Shown here: piece by piece, positions 10,791 through 22,164 of the stretch
Layout: every line of letters starts with the position of its first letter
Numbering within the stretch: the stretch's first letter is position 1
Assembly (NCBI GenBank): GCA_964023275.1
Contig: OZ029913.1
Span: 48,177,976 to 48,241,975 of the forward strand
Source: Norana najaformis
Taxonomy: Eukaryota > Annelida > Clitellata > Crassiclitellata > Hormogastridae
DNA length: 64,000 nucleotides
Direction: 5' to 3'
The notes under the pieces: generated by a model
What the model saw: the letters and a program-made list of their open reading frames with translations, nothing else
Database searches by the model: none
What the model was told of the DNA's origin: nothing
Position numbers and translations under genes: made by a program

Positions 10791-11130
10791 TATGATTGAT
10801 GCAAGAGTGGGAAATATGCATGATCTGTTCGGAGAAGCTGAATTTTTGGTCAAATACCACACCAAAATTGTGGACAGGATGATTATAATCAAGGTGTGGG
10901 TTGAGGTAGAGTCCAGGCTGAGGGAAATAGAGGTGTCAGGAATTTTCTGGAGTTGTTCACATGGTTCCATCAGTATATGAATTCGGTTTTAGATGGTTTC
11001 AGGCACAGAGATTAGATGTCATCCAGGAGGAGATATTTGTATCTATACCGAGATGATCGCTAGAGTCCGAAGCAGTTCCGAGAGTTAGAGGTGAAGAGTT
11101 GGAAATTGTCAGCATACAGGGGCCCAGAAG
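10791..11130 (-). mobile_element. LINE-A reverse transcriptase fragment, minus strand
   Basis: Minus-strand frames read EQLQKIPDTSISLSLDSTST and LTKNSASPNRSCIFPTL, matching LINE-A coding at about 9850-10000 (QVKKFPDTSISLDLDSASTH, FDQNLTFSDPISHLS). It abuts the 3' tail of the plus-strand LINE-A at 10790, so two copies face each other tail to body. Confidence 0.75.
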
Positions 11131-11466
11131 TCATGGCGCCAACGGCGCCGGTGCTCACACAAGTTTTGGCTCTGTGACGCCGAGGCAGGACCATGCTCAC
11201 AACTTTCTGGGCAACGGAAATGTCTACAAATGCCAATGAAAAGACATTAATAATATAAAACATAATACAGTGATATACGGTCTCGGTGGCGGATCCAAAG
11301 GGGCCCATCCGGCCATGCCCTCGTTTGATATCTACGTAGAACGTGGCCCCCTTTCCGAAGTAGGCGATGATCACTACGTCATCTTTCATGAAGAAAATAA
11401 AAAAATGTGTAATCCGCCGCTTTGGTCCTCATTCTCCGTGTCATTCCCAGGCCTACTTCATCCAGT
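11131..11466. other. Unassigned stretch
   Basis: No motif recognised. A 109-codon minus-strand frame (11389-11060) overlaps the LINE-A fragment and shows no domain. Confidence 0.35.
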
Positions 11467-11645
11467 GTTGCTGACCTCACCCGCCCGAGAGTCGCTTGGA
11501 GCGAGGGGTACATTCCGCCGTGTAGCCCGCCCGGTGGCGCTTGGGGGAAGTCATCCTGTGTCGCTGACCTCATCCACCTGGGCGTCGCTTGGAGCGAGGG
11601 AAACATTCCACCGTGTAGCCCGCCCAGGGTCGCTTAAGGGAAGGG
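11467..11645 (+). repeat. 93-bp tandem duplication, two units
   Basis: Unit 1 at 11467-11559 starts GTTGCTGACCTCACCC; unit 2 at 11560-11645 starts GTCGCTGACCTCATCC. Both contain gtcgcttggagcgagg, cattcc and cgtgtagcccgccc. Period 93 is divisible by three, which explains long open frames across it on both strands. A gggttacgattacac word follows at about 11664. Confidence 0.8.
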
Positions 11646-11870
11646 GATAGTTTCGACGTGTAGGGTTACGATTACACAAAGGATCCCGCACATACAGTTG
11701 TACACCACAAGCAACTTTTATGCGTTAATGCACACACCGGCGAAATAAAAATCGTAACACTGTATAAATAGCTCAACTCTACAACAGTCTTTCATCGATG
11801 TCATCGGATATCTGGCAACATTCGTTTAGCAGTCATTTAGCCAAATATGTTTTATACAAAATAAGTGAAA
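11646..11870. other. Unassigned stretch
   Basis: Nothing recognised before the short hAT-like open frame beginning at 11871. No inverted repeat matching the downstream transposase could be located here. Confidence 0.35.
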
Positions 11871-11950
11871 ATGTCTGGAGAACCACATTCCAAGCGTTTG
11901 AAACAGACGACACTGTCAATTACCAAGTTGAGGATAGAGGGAGCAGGTAG
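11871..11950 (+). pseudogene. Possible N-terminus of a hAT (ZMYM-like) transposase
   Basis: An ATG at 11871 opens MSGEPHSKRLKQTTLSITKL and stops after 26 codons. The basic K-R-x-K-Q-T-T-L start resembles N-termini of ZMYM/TTF-type hAT-like proteins, whose C-terminal dimerisation domain is recognisable at 13811-14152. The intervening 1.9 kb is occupied mainly by LINE insertions. The link between the two ends is inferred only. Confidence 0.3.
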
Positions 11951-12061
11951 ATCTGGCATAATTTCATCGCATTTATGTAATTCATTTTCATTTCATTTTT
12001 TATTGCTCCACATATGAATAGAAAAATGCGATGAAATGATATATATAAAATTTTGATGAAA

Positions 12062-12378
12062 TTATACCTTCGGTGTCCCTGTTTCTTCTGTCCCTGGCCG
12101 CCGACTGCAGCGATCGGCAGTCCAGGGAGACCTGGTAGTTTCTATGGCTCGCACTACTACTGCACAGCGTCGCAGCTTCGCCGTCGTTGGCCCTGCCTCA
12201 TGGAACAACCTGCTTGGTGACCTTAGGAGGTAATTCCTCTCTCTTCCTCCCTCTCTTTTCCGCAAGCGTTTGAAGACCGTGTTATTCCCCATTAGTCATG
12301 GGAAATTGGGCCGGGGGCGCCTCTGATGAGTTTTATCTTGAAGTGGCGCTTTATAAGTTTTTGATTACGATTACGATT
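12062..12378 (+). mobile_element. LINE-B 3' end
   Basis: Carries the LINE-B C-terminal block (TTAQRRSFAVVGPASWN-like text near 12160 and FRKRLKTVLF near 12260), then the 3' UTR with ttgaagtggcgctttata and a GATTACGATTACGATT tail at 12362-12378. It is 5'-truncated and lies between the two hAT transposase remnants. Confidence 0.8.
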
Positions 12379-12379
12379 C

Positions 12380-12895
12380 TTCTCTTCTTCTGGTTCTCTG
12401 CCCTAAGGCAGGTTCAAACATCCGATGACGCCACTTCTGTCGGTGCCGAACCTCCTCTTTCAGCCTGCTGTATCCGTCTGTCATCATCCAATCCAGCAGC
12501 ATCTGTCTGGGTCTTCCTCTTGTCCTCTTCCCCTCCATTCTGCCCTCAATGACGGTTCTCAAGACTGAATCCCCTCTCAGTATGAATCCATTTTCATTGT
12601 CGACTCTTTATTGTAGTTATCATAGATCTTTCTTCCTCAACTCTTCAGCACCTCCTCATTTGTTATGTGCTCCATCCAACTAACTTCTTCCATCCTGCGC
12701 CAAACCACATTTTGAAGGCCTCCAATCTCTTGATGTCCTCCTTTCTCACGGTCCATGTTTCAGATCCATACAGCACCACGCTCAATATCAGAGTTTTATT
12801 CATTCGTTTCTTTAAGTTCTTGTTCATTTTTCCTCTCAGTAACTCTTTTTGTTTTGAGAAATTATATATATATATGTGCTGTGTGTATGTCATAA
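12380..12895 (-). mobile_element. LINE-C (RTE/L1-style C-terminus), minus strand
   Basis: Frame 12893-12663 contains LLRGKMNKNLKKRMNKTL, VVLYGSETWTVRKEDIKRLE and FKMW. Frame 12562-12371 contains RTVIEGRMEGKRTRGRPRQM and DWMMTDGYSRLKEE. This ordered set (GSETW-T...RLEAFEMW..., then EG...GRRGRPR) is the characteristic C-terminal part of a broad group of invertebrate LINEs. Two frames are needed, so at least one frameshift is present. Clade not assigned. Confidence 0.75.
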
Positions 12896-13741
12896 CTTTT
12901 TTCTAGCTAGTAATTGCAATTTGGCCATCTATTCTCTGTCCAAACCCACCTGTTTCCATCCAAACAGAAGTGTTGACTTTCAATAACTTATGAGTGAATT
13001 TGTTAAAATTACCGTTTTAGAAATAAACTTAAATGATATGTTGTATCAGGCAGTCTTTGCAGTAAAGCTTGGCCCGGAACAGATACTTAACTTCTCGGTT
13101 TTCGACCCGGCCTGTCCAACTGATTACTTATCATTCATTTTGAAGTGAACATTGATGCCTTGTATGTTATGATATGGCGCTATAGAAGTCTTCAGATTAA
13201 GTTACATTAGTAAACAATAATGTAGTGTAATGTACTTCTCAGAAATGTAACTTCAATTTCAACACAAAGGCTGTGTCAGAGAAACCGGCTTATGCATTCA
13301 AATCAAATCTGCAGAGGTCAGGTTGTTGCAAAATTTTCAGCTTTATGTCATAATCAAGAGTTCAAGGCAACGAGATGCTAAGGTTAGAAATGTTTATGAA
13401 GTGGTACTATGATGAAAAAAAGGGAATCGGGATAAGCGGATTTAGGAAACAATGCCAGTATATCACTGTATATGGAACAAAGTACAAATACCACAACCAG
13501 ATTGAACTCTATATATACGGCTATTACTTTTAAAATATATATCTATAGTATATATTAAAATTAATAGCTGTAAATGCTCTCAGCGTTTAAAGGGGCTTTG
13601 CCTCTCCAACCTCTGACCATCGGCTTTCTCTTGGACCCAACAGGAGCTTCCCCCAGACGCCCATTTGACTCCCTCATAAACGAGTAGGGCCTACTACGCG
13701 ACACTTGATCTACTGATTGCCGAAGTATAGCGCCGTTTTAA
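12896..13741. other. Mostly unassigned; LINE-D tail scrap near 13125-13195
   Basis: The text around 13150-13195 (attgatgcctt, gatatggcgctatagaagtc, ttcagattaa) matches the LINE-D 3' tail motif seen at 24985-25041. The rest is AT-rich and unrecognised. Confidence 0.4.
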
Positions 13742-13810
13742 TCAGCCAGGTCTATCACACATGGCTATGCCGGAAACTTTACTGTCTGGTGCTGTTCGGC
13801 AGAGAAAGAC

Positions 13811-14152
13811 GTGTTGGCGATAACCGAGATATACGATAACATTGATGAAGAGAAGCTGCGTAGTGAGGTTCTCATGCTGCCTGATTTGTGCCAAAGCATG
13901 GAAGCGCACAGTAAACCAAAGACAGTTTTTGAATGCGCAAATTACTTTGCTGCTCAACCTGCCACCGTGTGTCACCTGTTCCGCGAGGCTATCAAAGTTG
14001 TTCAACTTCTCCTTGTGGTTCCGGTTACTACAGCTCTTGCCAAACGTATCTTCAGTGCGCAGCGGAGGCTGAAAACATGGTTGCAGCAAACGATGAGGCA
14101 GAAGAGGCTCACGCACCTCGCACTGTCATTGGAAATGCGCGGAGAGTTGTGA
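13811..14152 (+). pseudogene. hAT transposase C-terminal dimerisation domain
   Basis: An open frame of 113 codons ends in VVQLLLVVPVTTALAKRIFS followed by AQRRLKTWLQQTMRQKRLTH and LALSLEM. This is the conserved hAT C-terminal dimerisation block (LLVVPVTTASAERSFSALRRLKTWLRSTM..RL..LALL). The preceding residues (YDNIDEEKLRSEVLMLPDLC) fit the linker of ZMYM1-like hAT proteins. The catalytic core is not visible upstream, so this is a truncated, dead copy. Terminal inverted repeats were not identified. Confidence 0.8.
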
Positions 14153-14544
14153 CACTCAGGCTGTTGTCAGGGAATTTGCCTGCTAGACAAGCGAAAGACG
14201 TCCACGTTTGGGGTTTTAGTAGATGATGATACTGTTGCAAATTGTGTGGTTTAGTTTTCCTGTATCGTATTATGTGTACAGACGTTTTATAAACATTGGC
14301 TACCGGTAAATATTTTATGCTTGTTAAAGTTTGTATTTGTATTTAATGCTTCTTAAAGTTTAGTTATTGACTTACTGTGCTACAGACGCTTTTCATTTCA
14401 TAAATATCTAGCATAATAAACTTTTCCAGTGGTTGTAAAAATGACAAAAATATCCCTGTACATTACATCGGATATAATGTATAGGCCTAATCTTATCCAC
14501 CTTAGGTCTGTACTTGGCTGAGGTTGGCTCACACAACTTTTAAA

Positions 14545-14835
14545 CACTTCCCGGGCCTCTGTCAGCATAGAGGTGATGGTAAACTAAGGATGCTTTAATG
14601 AATGAATGACCTAAATAGTGTAGTGTAAAGGATAGACAGAAGAGATAAAACAGAGCCTTGTAAGAGCCGCAAGTGAGAGGTTATGATTGGGATGAGGTTT
14701 CCGATGTTTTAACGAAGAGCGGAAGCAGTGTTAGTAAAACCAAACCGTGACGAAAGTCTTTGGAGCAGGATATGTTGTGAATAGTGGTATCCAAGGCTGC
14801 TGAATATCAAATCAGCCAGCATGTCAAGTGGGCAT
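14545..14835 (-). mobile_element. LINE-A reverse transcriptase fragment, minus strand
   Basis: Reverse complement matches LINE-A at about 9420-9700: a DTTIHNI block (consensus AFDTIDHDI), a SVKTSE-like block, a TCG..QGS-like block and a LYAD block near the catalytic aspartates. Reading frames shift repeatedly and no long open frame survives. Confidence 0.6.
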
Positions 14836-15586
14836 CAGGTGGGCCCCATAAAGACAACTTATTGGGTTCCGTATAAGAAGTCCCATATCGGATCCGTGAA
14901 ATTTTGGCCGCGGGCTACACCTGGGTTCTTAGCGAGCAGCAGTCTGGTTTACCTATATTGGCTTAATATAGGCCTCATTTAGGTAGCCGTTATGGCATGC
15001 CAGTATGGGTCGAAAATGGCTGCCCCATCAGTGCTGCGCCATTTTGGGGACAGCTGAATAAGAATCCGCCTGTTGAGGCTTTGCCATCAGTGGTGAAGGT
15101 CTTTGACTGAAATACCACCCAAGGCGCTACGCGAGGTGGACATGCTCAACAGGAACTGAAATAGTTGGTCAACGTCGGCGGCGAAGCCTCGGGCAGCAGC
15201 AGGACTTTTAGCAACATGGGCGGAAGATCACTAGCGGCAAGCCGGTGAAGAGGGGAAGGCATTTCATGTGCAACTGGGTAAAGGCTTCCCTACTGCGAGA
15301 TGGAAAGACAAGGAGACCTACCATCTTATTTACCCAGACAGCACTGTGAATCGATACAGACAGCGAGGAAATCATGCCGGCTCGGACTGGAAAAGATGTA
15401 CTAGAGAAAGAGAAGACCTTTGTGATGCCACAACGTCAGATCAGAATATTATAGTTGCGCAAGAAACTTATTATAGGTAGGACCTATTTGGAATTTTCGG
15501 AGTATGCTTCAGATTGGAAAGGTTCGCTATTACTGTAGGTCAAGAATTGGAGAGAAATAAAGTGGGCATATGCGGTTTGTGAGCAG
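14836..15586. other. Unassigned stretch
   Basis: Includes GGTGGGCCCCATAAAGAC and cccatat words similar to a short run at 31940-32010 (ggggcccataaggaacccat), possibly a shared minor repeat. A 70-codon frame at 15268-15480 shows no domain. Confidence 0.35.
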
Positions 15587-15720
15587 GGCCGGCTTTAGCC
15601 TCAATGACGCTATATATTTTGGCGCCCCCCCTACCCTACCTAATTACAAGCATTTTTAGTTTTAATTACGCCATCCAAAACACTCTAAATCTGAGGGCCG
15701 ATACTTGACTTATTACTTCT
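15587..15720 (+). mobile_element. Possible hAT left end
   Basis: Starts CAGGGCCGGCTTTAG, a word typical of hAT terminal inverted repeats, followed by ggcgcccccc. No matching right end or target duplication was found in the window, so this is only suggestive. Confidence 0.3.
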
Positions 15721-15859
15721 CAACTCTTGCAAAACAATACGATCTGCTCAAAATATACTTTTTTCTAAACTGTTTATTAACGTAATCATAGAAATCATTT
15801 TTAATGATGTCTATTTACGTCCTCTATATAATGTCCGTATAGCCCATCATCGTCTTCTC

Positions 15860-16196
15860 GGTTCCATTACAGCACCATCTTTACGTTGATGGTACTCAAC
15901 TCTACATTTCCTTTTATAATTTCTCTTCTTCCAGCTCCCTCATTATATTAACTGACGTCTTTAACCAAGTTCAGTCTTGGATGGCAGAAAATTGTCTGCT
16001 GTTAAACCCATCCAAAACTGAGTTTCTCCTTCTTGGAACCACACAGCAACTGAATTAATTTAATTCTGAATACAGTCCATTTAGGCATCTCTGTCATACA
16101 CCGAACATAGATGTTCAGTCCGCAGGGTGGGAGTTGTGTTTGACTTCAACTTGTCATTGATGAACACAATAATTTTACATGTAGGTCAGCCTAGTA
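15860..16196 (+). mobile_element. LINE-D, first segment (split by hAT)
   Basis: Reads a degraded YADDTQLYISF (here Y-V-D-G-T-Q-L-Y), then VFNQVQSWMAENCLLLNPSK and TEFLLLGT, then VVFDFNLSLMN and a TCRSA codon run at the end: the reverse transcriptase palm-to-thumb region of a CR1/L2-like LINE. The text stops at the 8-bp target duplication of the hAT element and resumes beyond 24341 with the next residues (DIRRIRR). Confidence 0.75.
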
Positions 16197-16522
16197 CAGT
16201 GTCTTGCAAACTTTTTAAACTCCCAGCACACTCAGCAGAGCAAATTTTTATCGCGGCACACCAATTAAAATTTATTAAAATTACAAAACCAACAGCAATA
16301 ATTTCAGTTTGTCATATTTTAAGCTTGTCATTTTAATCCAATAATAGCGAAACTAAAGCAGATTTTTAATTGACTAATCATCACTAATGCGATGAATGAG
16401 CTTGTTTATGAGAGCATATTAATTCAAGACGCGGTTCAAGCAGACACGCATTTCATCATTCACCATCTGTAGTCACTCTTGTTTTTTTCGATTTCATTTC
16501 TGTTAGAACAGAAAATGCAACT

Positions 16523-17760
16523 TCACAGATACAAAGATCCAAACGGCAGCAAACACTTGATTGTTTTCGTGCTCAAGTCTGGATATTGGCTTAGAATTGA
16601 GATCCAAAATGCTGACAACTCTTGATCAGCAAAAGAGCCTCTGTGAACCAGATCATTCCTAAGATCGATGAGATTCTCTTCTTCAGCCATCGTCAAACCA
16701 GTACGTTCGTGGTTTATGAATGGATTGATGACCATTCATACTCTTTTGTTTCCAGTGAAGGAAAGTATTTGGTGAATGCTAAAGCGAGATTTTCCAGCGT
16801 CTCCCTAATTTCCCCCGTCATTATGCTCTTGTGTGGAGAAGCATCAATACCTGGAAAACAATCAAGCTGTGAATTGCTTGTATTCTTAATCCACAGTTGC
16901 AACTTTTCGTTGAATGCCTTTAGTTTCCTTATGATTGTGATTATGTTTTCTTTTGCACCTTGAAGACTCAAATTTAAGGTGTTCAACCTTACATAAAGGT
17001 CGTTGAGGAATGGTCACTTCAAGCCACCAACTGTCGTCGTGAAGAAGTTCAACACCAGAAGTCATAGTATCAAAAAAGGAAACGATTTCAGTTCGCAGAA
17101 CGATAACACGTGCGAGTACTTTTCCTTTCGAAAGCCACCATACGTCTGTATGATACAACAGACACTTGTGATCCGAATCCATTGTCTCGCATAAACCAGG
17201 AAAAAGTCTGGAATGTAGTGGATTTAACCACGCAGTTAACGACCTTGATTTCATTCATCATTTTTGCAAGCTGTTCTGGCAGAGCTTTAGACACCAAAAC
17301 TTCACGATCATGCAGTGCACAATCTTCACATGCCGATTATGATTCATAACATGCGCCACAAATCCTTTCTTTCCTTGCATTGCGGGTGCGCCATCAGTGC
17401 CGACGCTGATACAATCTACCCATCTCATTCCTCTTGATTCAACGTTTTGGTTAATTAGCTCAAAAATATAATTTCCTGTTGTCGTTTCTCTCAATTCACG
17501 ACAGAAGAAAAATTGATTTTTGATTTTCTCGTATCTGATAAATCATAGAAACGCAATCAACTGGCACTGCCGCTTATATCTGTATTTTCATCGATTTGTA
17601 GTGCCAAAAGCTTGTCAATTTCCTCTTTTGCATTCATGAAATGATCTCGGAGCTGATCATCAACGTCTCGCGACATATCTTGAATTCTTCGAGAAATCGT
17701 ATTAGCTGACAATGGAATGTGCCTCACTTGTTCCTCAGCTTCACACAATACGGAAGCGAG
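16523..17760 (-). pseudogene. hAT transposase (ZBED5/Charlie-like), decayed
   Basis: Ordered minus-strand blocks: RHIPLSANTISRRIQDMSRD and LALQIDENTDISG (17748-17557), the start of the RNase H-like domain with its first acidic position; CISVGTDGAPAMQGKKGF (about 17400), the second catalytic aspartate in the typical TDGAPAM motif; HTDVWWLSKGKVLARV (about 17145), the conserved R-W-LS-G-VL block here changed to W-W; LNTLNLSLQG (16980) and KLKAFNEKLQLW; GLTMAEEENLIDLRND (about 16690); SAFWISILSQYPDLSTKTIK (about 16590), the dimerisation region. At least four frames are needed, with stops between, so it is inactive. The N-terminal BED finger was not recognised. Confidence 0.85.
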
Positions 17761-19029
17761 ATGTCTTTTTCTGATGAAATGAAACCAAATCCGATATAAC
17801 CTTCATTATATTTATGTTTCGATAAACTGGATGGTTTGGTTATCTGTAAATGTTTCCTTCAACTCAGTCTACTGTCATCCTTTCCATCATTTTTTCGGTT
17901 CTTGCGAAGAATTTATCCATTTTTAGGCTGATAAAAAACAAATTCAAAATAATATATCCACATGATTTTATAGTTCATTATTAGTTCTATATTTGAGTAA
18001 AAATAAATGAAAAAGTAGAAGAACATACCTTGTTCCGATACAGTTATGCTGGTATCTCCGTAATAATGACCAGAGATGTTAATAAGGGATGGTCCTTTAT
18101 TAACATCTTTGATAATGATGTCGAGAGGAGGGCTGAACCAAAGATGTTAATAAGGGACAAATATGAAAAGTGTAGCATGATAAGAAAAATGCAAAAAGTC
18201 TTGCATATGTAAAAATTGCACTGTAGAATGTTGTGACCAGTTTGCATGTTAGACCTTTGCATTTGTTGTTCTCAATTAATTTCATGTACACAGGCAACTT
18301 GGAACACTGTCTTTTGAAGCCATATTTTAGGTTGAGTTATGAGGTCATTTTCCATGGCGGAACTACTATTTGGTTATATTCCCACCCTCATTATATCAGA
18401 ATTCATTTTATATTGGAGCTTGTTCTAATGAGACTCAGGTATTTTGTGATCTCATTTCTCAGAAAAGTTGGTTGTTATAATAATAATAATAATATATGTA
18501 AAAGGCTAAGCTGGGACAAAACTGGTCTTAATGCATATTTTTTCAGGCGACAAATTGTTACCTAAATGATGTTAAGATCTCTGTTCCTTATTCCTTGTTA
18601 TGTGTGTATGGTAGGGACACTGATGTAATGTATGGGCATATGCGGACTGACCTCCTGGATATCGACCTGATTGTGGCTTGGTTTTGGTGTGCCATCGGTT
18701 GATGCCTTGTGCATTAGACACTGGCGCATTAGAAGTTGCTAATTAATAATAATAATAATATTATTAGTTCATTAATCATGTCAGCTGACCAGCACTGATA
18801 AAAAACTTCTGCCGCCTTCTAAAAACATTCTTGGGATGGTGAACTAATGGAATGAAGAGGCTCATGAACTGTGGAAATCTTGTGGACGTCCCGATCAAGG
18901 TTTAGTGTATGACATTAAAGGGCAGGCAAAGGCCGAGTACAAACGTGACATTAGGAAGAAGAAAGACGGCGAAGACTCGTGTAAATGGCCATCATCGTAA
19001 ATGGTTTTAGGGGTTGTGGATTAGTTACA
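17761..19029. other. Non-coding interior of the hAT element; LINE-D tail scrap near 18650-18770
   Basis: Around 18655-18770 the words ggtgtgccatcggttgatgcc, gcattag and a TAATAATAATAATA run resemble the LINE-D 3' tail. A 25-base text, aagatgttaataagg-type, is partly repeated in inverse orientation at 18075-18150. No gene is seen. Confidence 0.4.
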
Positions 19030-19032
19030 TTA

Positions 19033-19532
19033 GGGGTCGTCCATAAAGGACGTCCGCAAAGAGGGAGGGAGGGAGGAAGGGTCATGCAAATGCGGACAAG
19101 GGGGAGGGAGGGTTATGGCCTATGCTGACGTCCGCATATAAATTTGGTAGATGTACACAGCTTTAAATGCAACCCATGCTTTAAACACCAACTTCAGTCA
19201 AATGGCAGACACTCTGTACTGCACTGGTTACTCAACAGTACTATTCCACTGCAGACAGCTAAAGAAACATTTCAAGTTTTCAACCTATCTTAAGTCACAT
19301 CTATTTAGATATGCCATGTATGGTGCCACGGTGAGGTTCTTTTAAATAAGATAGAATGAGTAGTTTATTAATGACGTTTTTCACAATGCTGGTCTTTATT
19401 GTTTACTGGCTTTGGAGTGCGGACGTCTGCAAAGGGGGAGGGGGAGGGTAAGGCCAAATGCGAACAGATGCGGACAAGGGGGAAGGGGTCCAAAGTAGGT
19501 CATTTTTGCGGACGTCCTTTATGGACGACCCC
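19033..19532. mobile_element. PIF/Harbinger-like MITE, 500 bp
   Basis: The first 28 bases, beginning GGGGTCGTCCATAAAGGACG, are perfectly repeated in reverse complement at the right end. Both sides are flanked by TTA (19030-19032 and 19533-19535), the 3-bp TWA-type duplication typical of PIF/Harbinger. G-rich subterminal words (aagggggaggg) recur at both ends. No transposase inside; a 64-codon frame at 19151-19345 shows no domain beyond a weak LINE-like end. Inserted inside the hAT element, so younger than it. Confidence 0.8.
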
Positions 19533-19535
19533 TTA

Positions 19536-20061
19536 AGAAGTTCAAATATTTGGGCTGTTTTTTGTTGTTGAGGGTAAATCATTCAAAGTCAGTCTGCATG
19601 ACAAGAGAATAAGATTCTGTAAGTCATTTAATACATTGTACACCAAATGTTGTAAACTTAGTGAGCCTGTTTTGAATAAAAATGGGCTATTATGAAGAAA
19701 GATGAAGACTTGTTTAAATTGTATAAGCCTGTTTTACTGCATCTTGTCAATGCTCACTGTCTGCCCTTCTTATTATATAGAATGGAATCAATGAATCCTA
19801 GTATTTTGATGACTTGAAAAAAATGCAGTTTATGACTAGAAATATGCAGTTTTAAAAAATTTTCAACTGTAGATAATTTTGCGGTGAGTTTCTTGTATAA
19901 TCTTCAAGTTATGCATATGTTATATGTTTAATCTTTTGTCATTTAAGGTATAGATAGGACTGTCCTGTAGATTTTTATTTTTCTGTTTTTCTGTGCTGTT
20001 TCCTTTATGTCTTTTCTGTGTGCTACCGTTTCTGGTGAATAAAGATTGATATATTTCCAGT
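19536..20061. other. Non-coding, unassigned
   Basis: AT-rich interior of the hAT element. Nothing recognised. Confidence 0.4.
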
Positions 20062-20462
20062 TCATATTTAAAAGTATTGTTACAGGTCAGTTGTAACTTA
20101 CTGGTTTAGTGTGCTATTTATTTAGAATATCAGAGATCTGTTCCTAATTAATTCCTATTGTTATTTTGCTTTCATACTTGTGAACAGTTTCCTAAACATT
20201 CATATTTAAAAGTATTGTTACAGGTCAGTTGTAACTTACCAGTTTAGTGTGCTATTTATTTAGAATATCAGAGGTCTGTTCCTAATTAATTCCTATTGTT
20301 ATTTTGCTTTCATACTTGTGAACAGTTTCCTAAACATTCATATTTAAAAGTATTGTTACAGGTCAGTTGTAACTTACCGGTTTAGTGTGCTATTTATTTA
20401 GAATATCAATAATTAATTCCTATTGTTATTTTGCTTTCATACTTGTGAACAGTTTCCTAAAC
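20062..20462. repeat. 138-bp tandem repeat, three units
   Basis: Units start TCATATTTAAAAGTATTG at 20062, 20200 and 20338 and end with gaacagtttcctaaaca. The third unit lacks about a dozen bases after agaatatca. Units differ at very few positions, so the array is recent compared with its host hAT element. Confidence 0.9.
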
Positions 20463-20689
20463 AGTCGTTTTGTTTATAAATTAAACCTTTGCACTGATTC
20501 ATATTGGTGTTATGTTTCACTGATCCATAACATTTTTGACATAGAATTTTAAAAGAATATTATTAAAACATTGAAGAGTTAATATATTTTATGCATACTT
20601 TGCATTTTCCAGAACCCACAAACCTTAGAGGCTTCATGCCTTTGCTGCTTGCGATCTCAAATCTCTTCTGTTTGCACACAAGTACTGCT

Positions 20690-20975
20690 CCCCATTGGCT
20701 ATAACGCTCAAGGAATCAGTCGAAATTGGCTGCAAAGCAGTCTTTGTGCATACCAAATTCCAGGTTATGTTTAGTCAAAAATCAAGAGTGGTATCTGAGA
20801 AGACATAGAAACAGCCTATGAAGGAACTGAGTCCAGGAAAAGATGGGTTTTTAGTCGAGATCTAAAGGCCAACACACTGCAGACTGAATGTTTGCTGGAA
20901 GAGAGTTTCATAGTCTGACAGAATTGCCTCAGTGGACAGAATTCAACAATTTACAGTTCTTAAGTTGCTACATAG
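20690..20975 (-). mobile_element. LINE-D 3' fragment, minus strand
   Basis: Text such as gctcaaggaatcagtcga, aactgagtccaggaaaagat, ttttagtcgagatct and gaagagagtttcatagtctg matches the minus-strand LINE-D copy at 25600-25830. The coding-strand meaning is the C-terminal NSLPANI...FRSRLKTYLF region and the 3' UTR. 5'-truncated. Confidence 0.7.
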
Positions 20976-22156
20976 TACCAACGAGTAGGCACATTACACG
21001 ATAAGATTTGCAGCCTTTGCAAAGTAGAACTGTCTGCCTGTAAGTCACAAAACATATAAACTGGATTTCTCTGTGCCTCAATTTATCAATCTTTCATTTC
21101 ACCAAACAATGGTACCACAAAAAAAAACACTTGAAAAAGAAACATCAAAATGATAATGACAGCATACCTGCCTGTGAATTTTATACTACTTACAGCATCA
21201 GCAAAAATTCAATCAATTGTGAATACTGAGAAATCACCAAGAAAACAGACAGCGGGGCATTATCAATAAACTAACATTTCTGGAAATACCGCAGTCTTCT
21301 GGTAAACCAAGAGTCTTTAATGCTAGGTTCCTGGAGGAAGTGTAGTAAGTTTCTTATAGCCTCAACATTGCTATGATAGATTTTGAATATTTCAGATAAG
21401 GCAGTGCTGTAAGTGTAGGCCTACTGCAGAGTTCAGCTCTGGTTAAGAAAAACAGCTTTCAATCCATAAATATTTTCCAGGTACTTGACCTCTGGCTAAA
21501 GGTCGTCTACACCGCTGTATGTCACAAATGTTTTTTGAAATATATGCCATCTATATCACCACAAAATTTATTTGTGAAATTCAGCGGCGAAGTCGTCTTG
21601 TAGCATTCACGGAAACGCAACTAGCGCCCAAGGTTTCTCAACCCATAATGTATTGTTAATTTTTCCCTTTTAATATATACCAATTTCTGCAAAATATATA
21701 AAATCGGAAATAAAACACTGGTAATATAAATTCTATGTGATTTCTATATTCTCATATCTTAGGCATAATATATTCAGCGACGGTTCGACAATTCGCTATA
21801 TAAACGATTCGTTGTTTTCCCGCAGCTAGACCAGAATGCATCACGCGACCTCAACGCATTTTTTGGCAGAGTGGTTCATCTTATTCCGTTTTTAACATCT
21901 TTGGGCTGAACACATAAATAACATAGAATAGATTAATGTCACTAGAGTTTTTACTTTTGATCACATGACATCGAATAACTGTGAATGAGAAACTCTTCTT
22001 AAAATGAAAACATTAAAAAGCCGACAATTGTATTTATAAAATAATTTCTTATAAAGCCAATTAAAGAGATTAGCGAATTTTAATTTTCTCTCACGGTACA
22101 CCTGAAATCTCGCACAGCACACTAGTGTGGCGCGGCACACAGTTTGCGATATACTG
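20976..22156. other. Non-coding right part of the hAT element
   Basis: No gene recognised. The terminal about 90 bases include gcacagcacactagtgtggcgcggcacac, a subterminal palindromic-looking word related to the left end. Confidence 0.45.
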
Positions 22157-22164
22157 GCCTAGTA

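Larger units (their letters stand above)
16197..22156 (-). mobile_element. hAT transposon, about 6 kb, with perfect 8-bp target duplication
   Basis: The left end is CAGTGTCTTGCAAAC; the right end in reverse complement is CAGTATATCGCAAAC. GCCTAGTA flanks both sides exactly (16189-16196 and 22157-22164), the 8-bp target duplication expected of hAT. Both subterminal regions contain gcggcacac words. A decayed transposase of the ZBED5/Charlie type is read on the minus strand at the left (16523-17760). The rest is non-coding and holds a PIF/Harbinger-like MITE, a 138-bp tandem repeat and a LINE-D scrap. The element sits in LINE-D. Confidence 0.9.

Noticed and set aside
11422-11650. Open frames on both strands with repeated peptide text
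   Set aside because: Explained by the 93-bp tandem duplication; no domain.
20062-20462. CRISPR-like array
   Set aside because: Units are contiguous 138-bp tandem repeats without spacers, in animal DNA.
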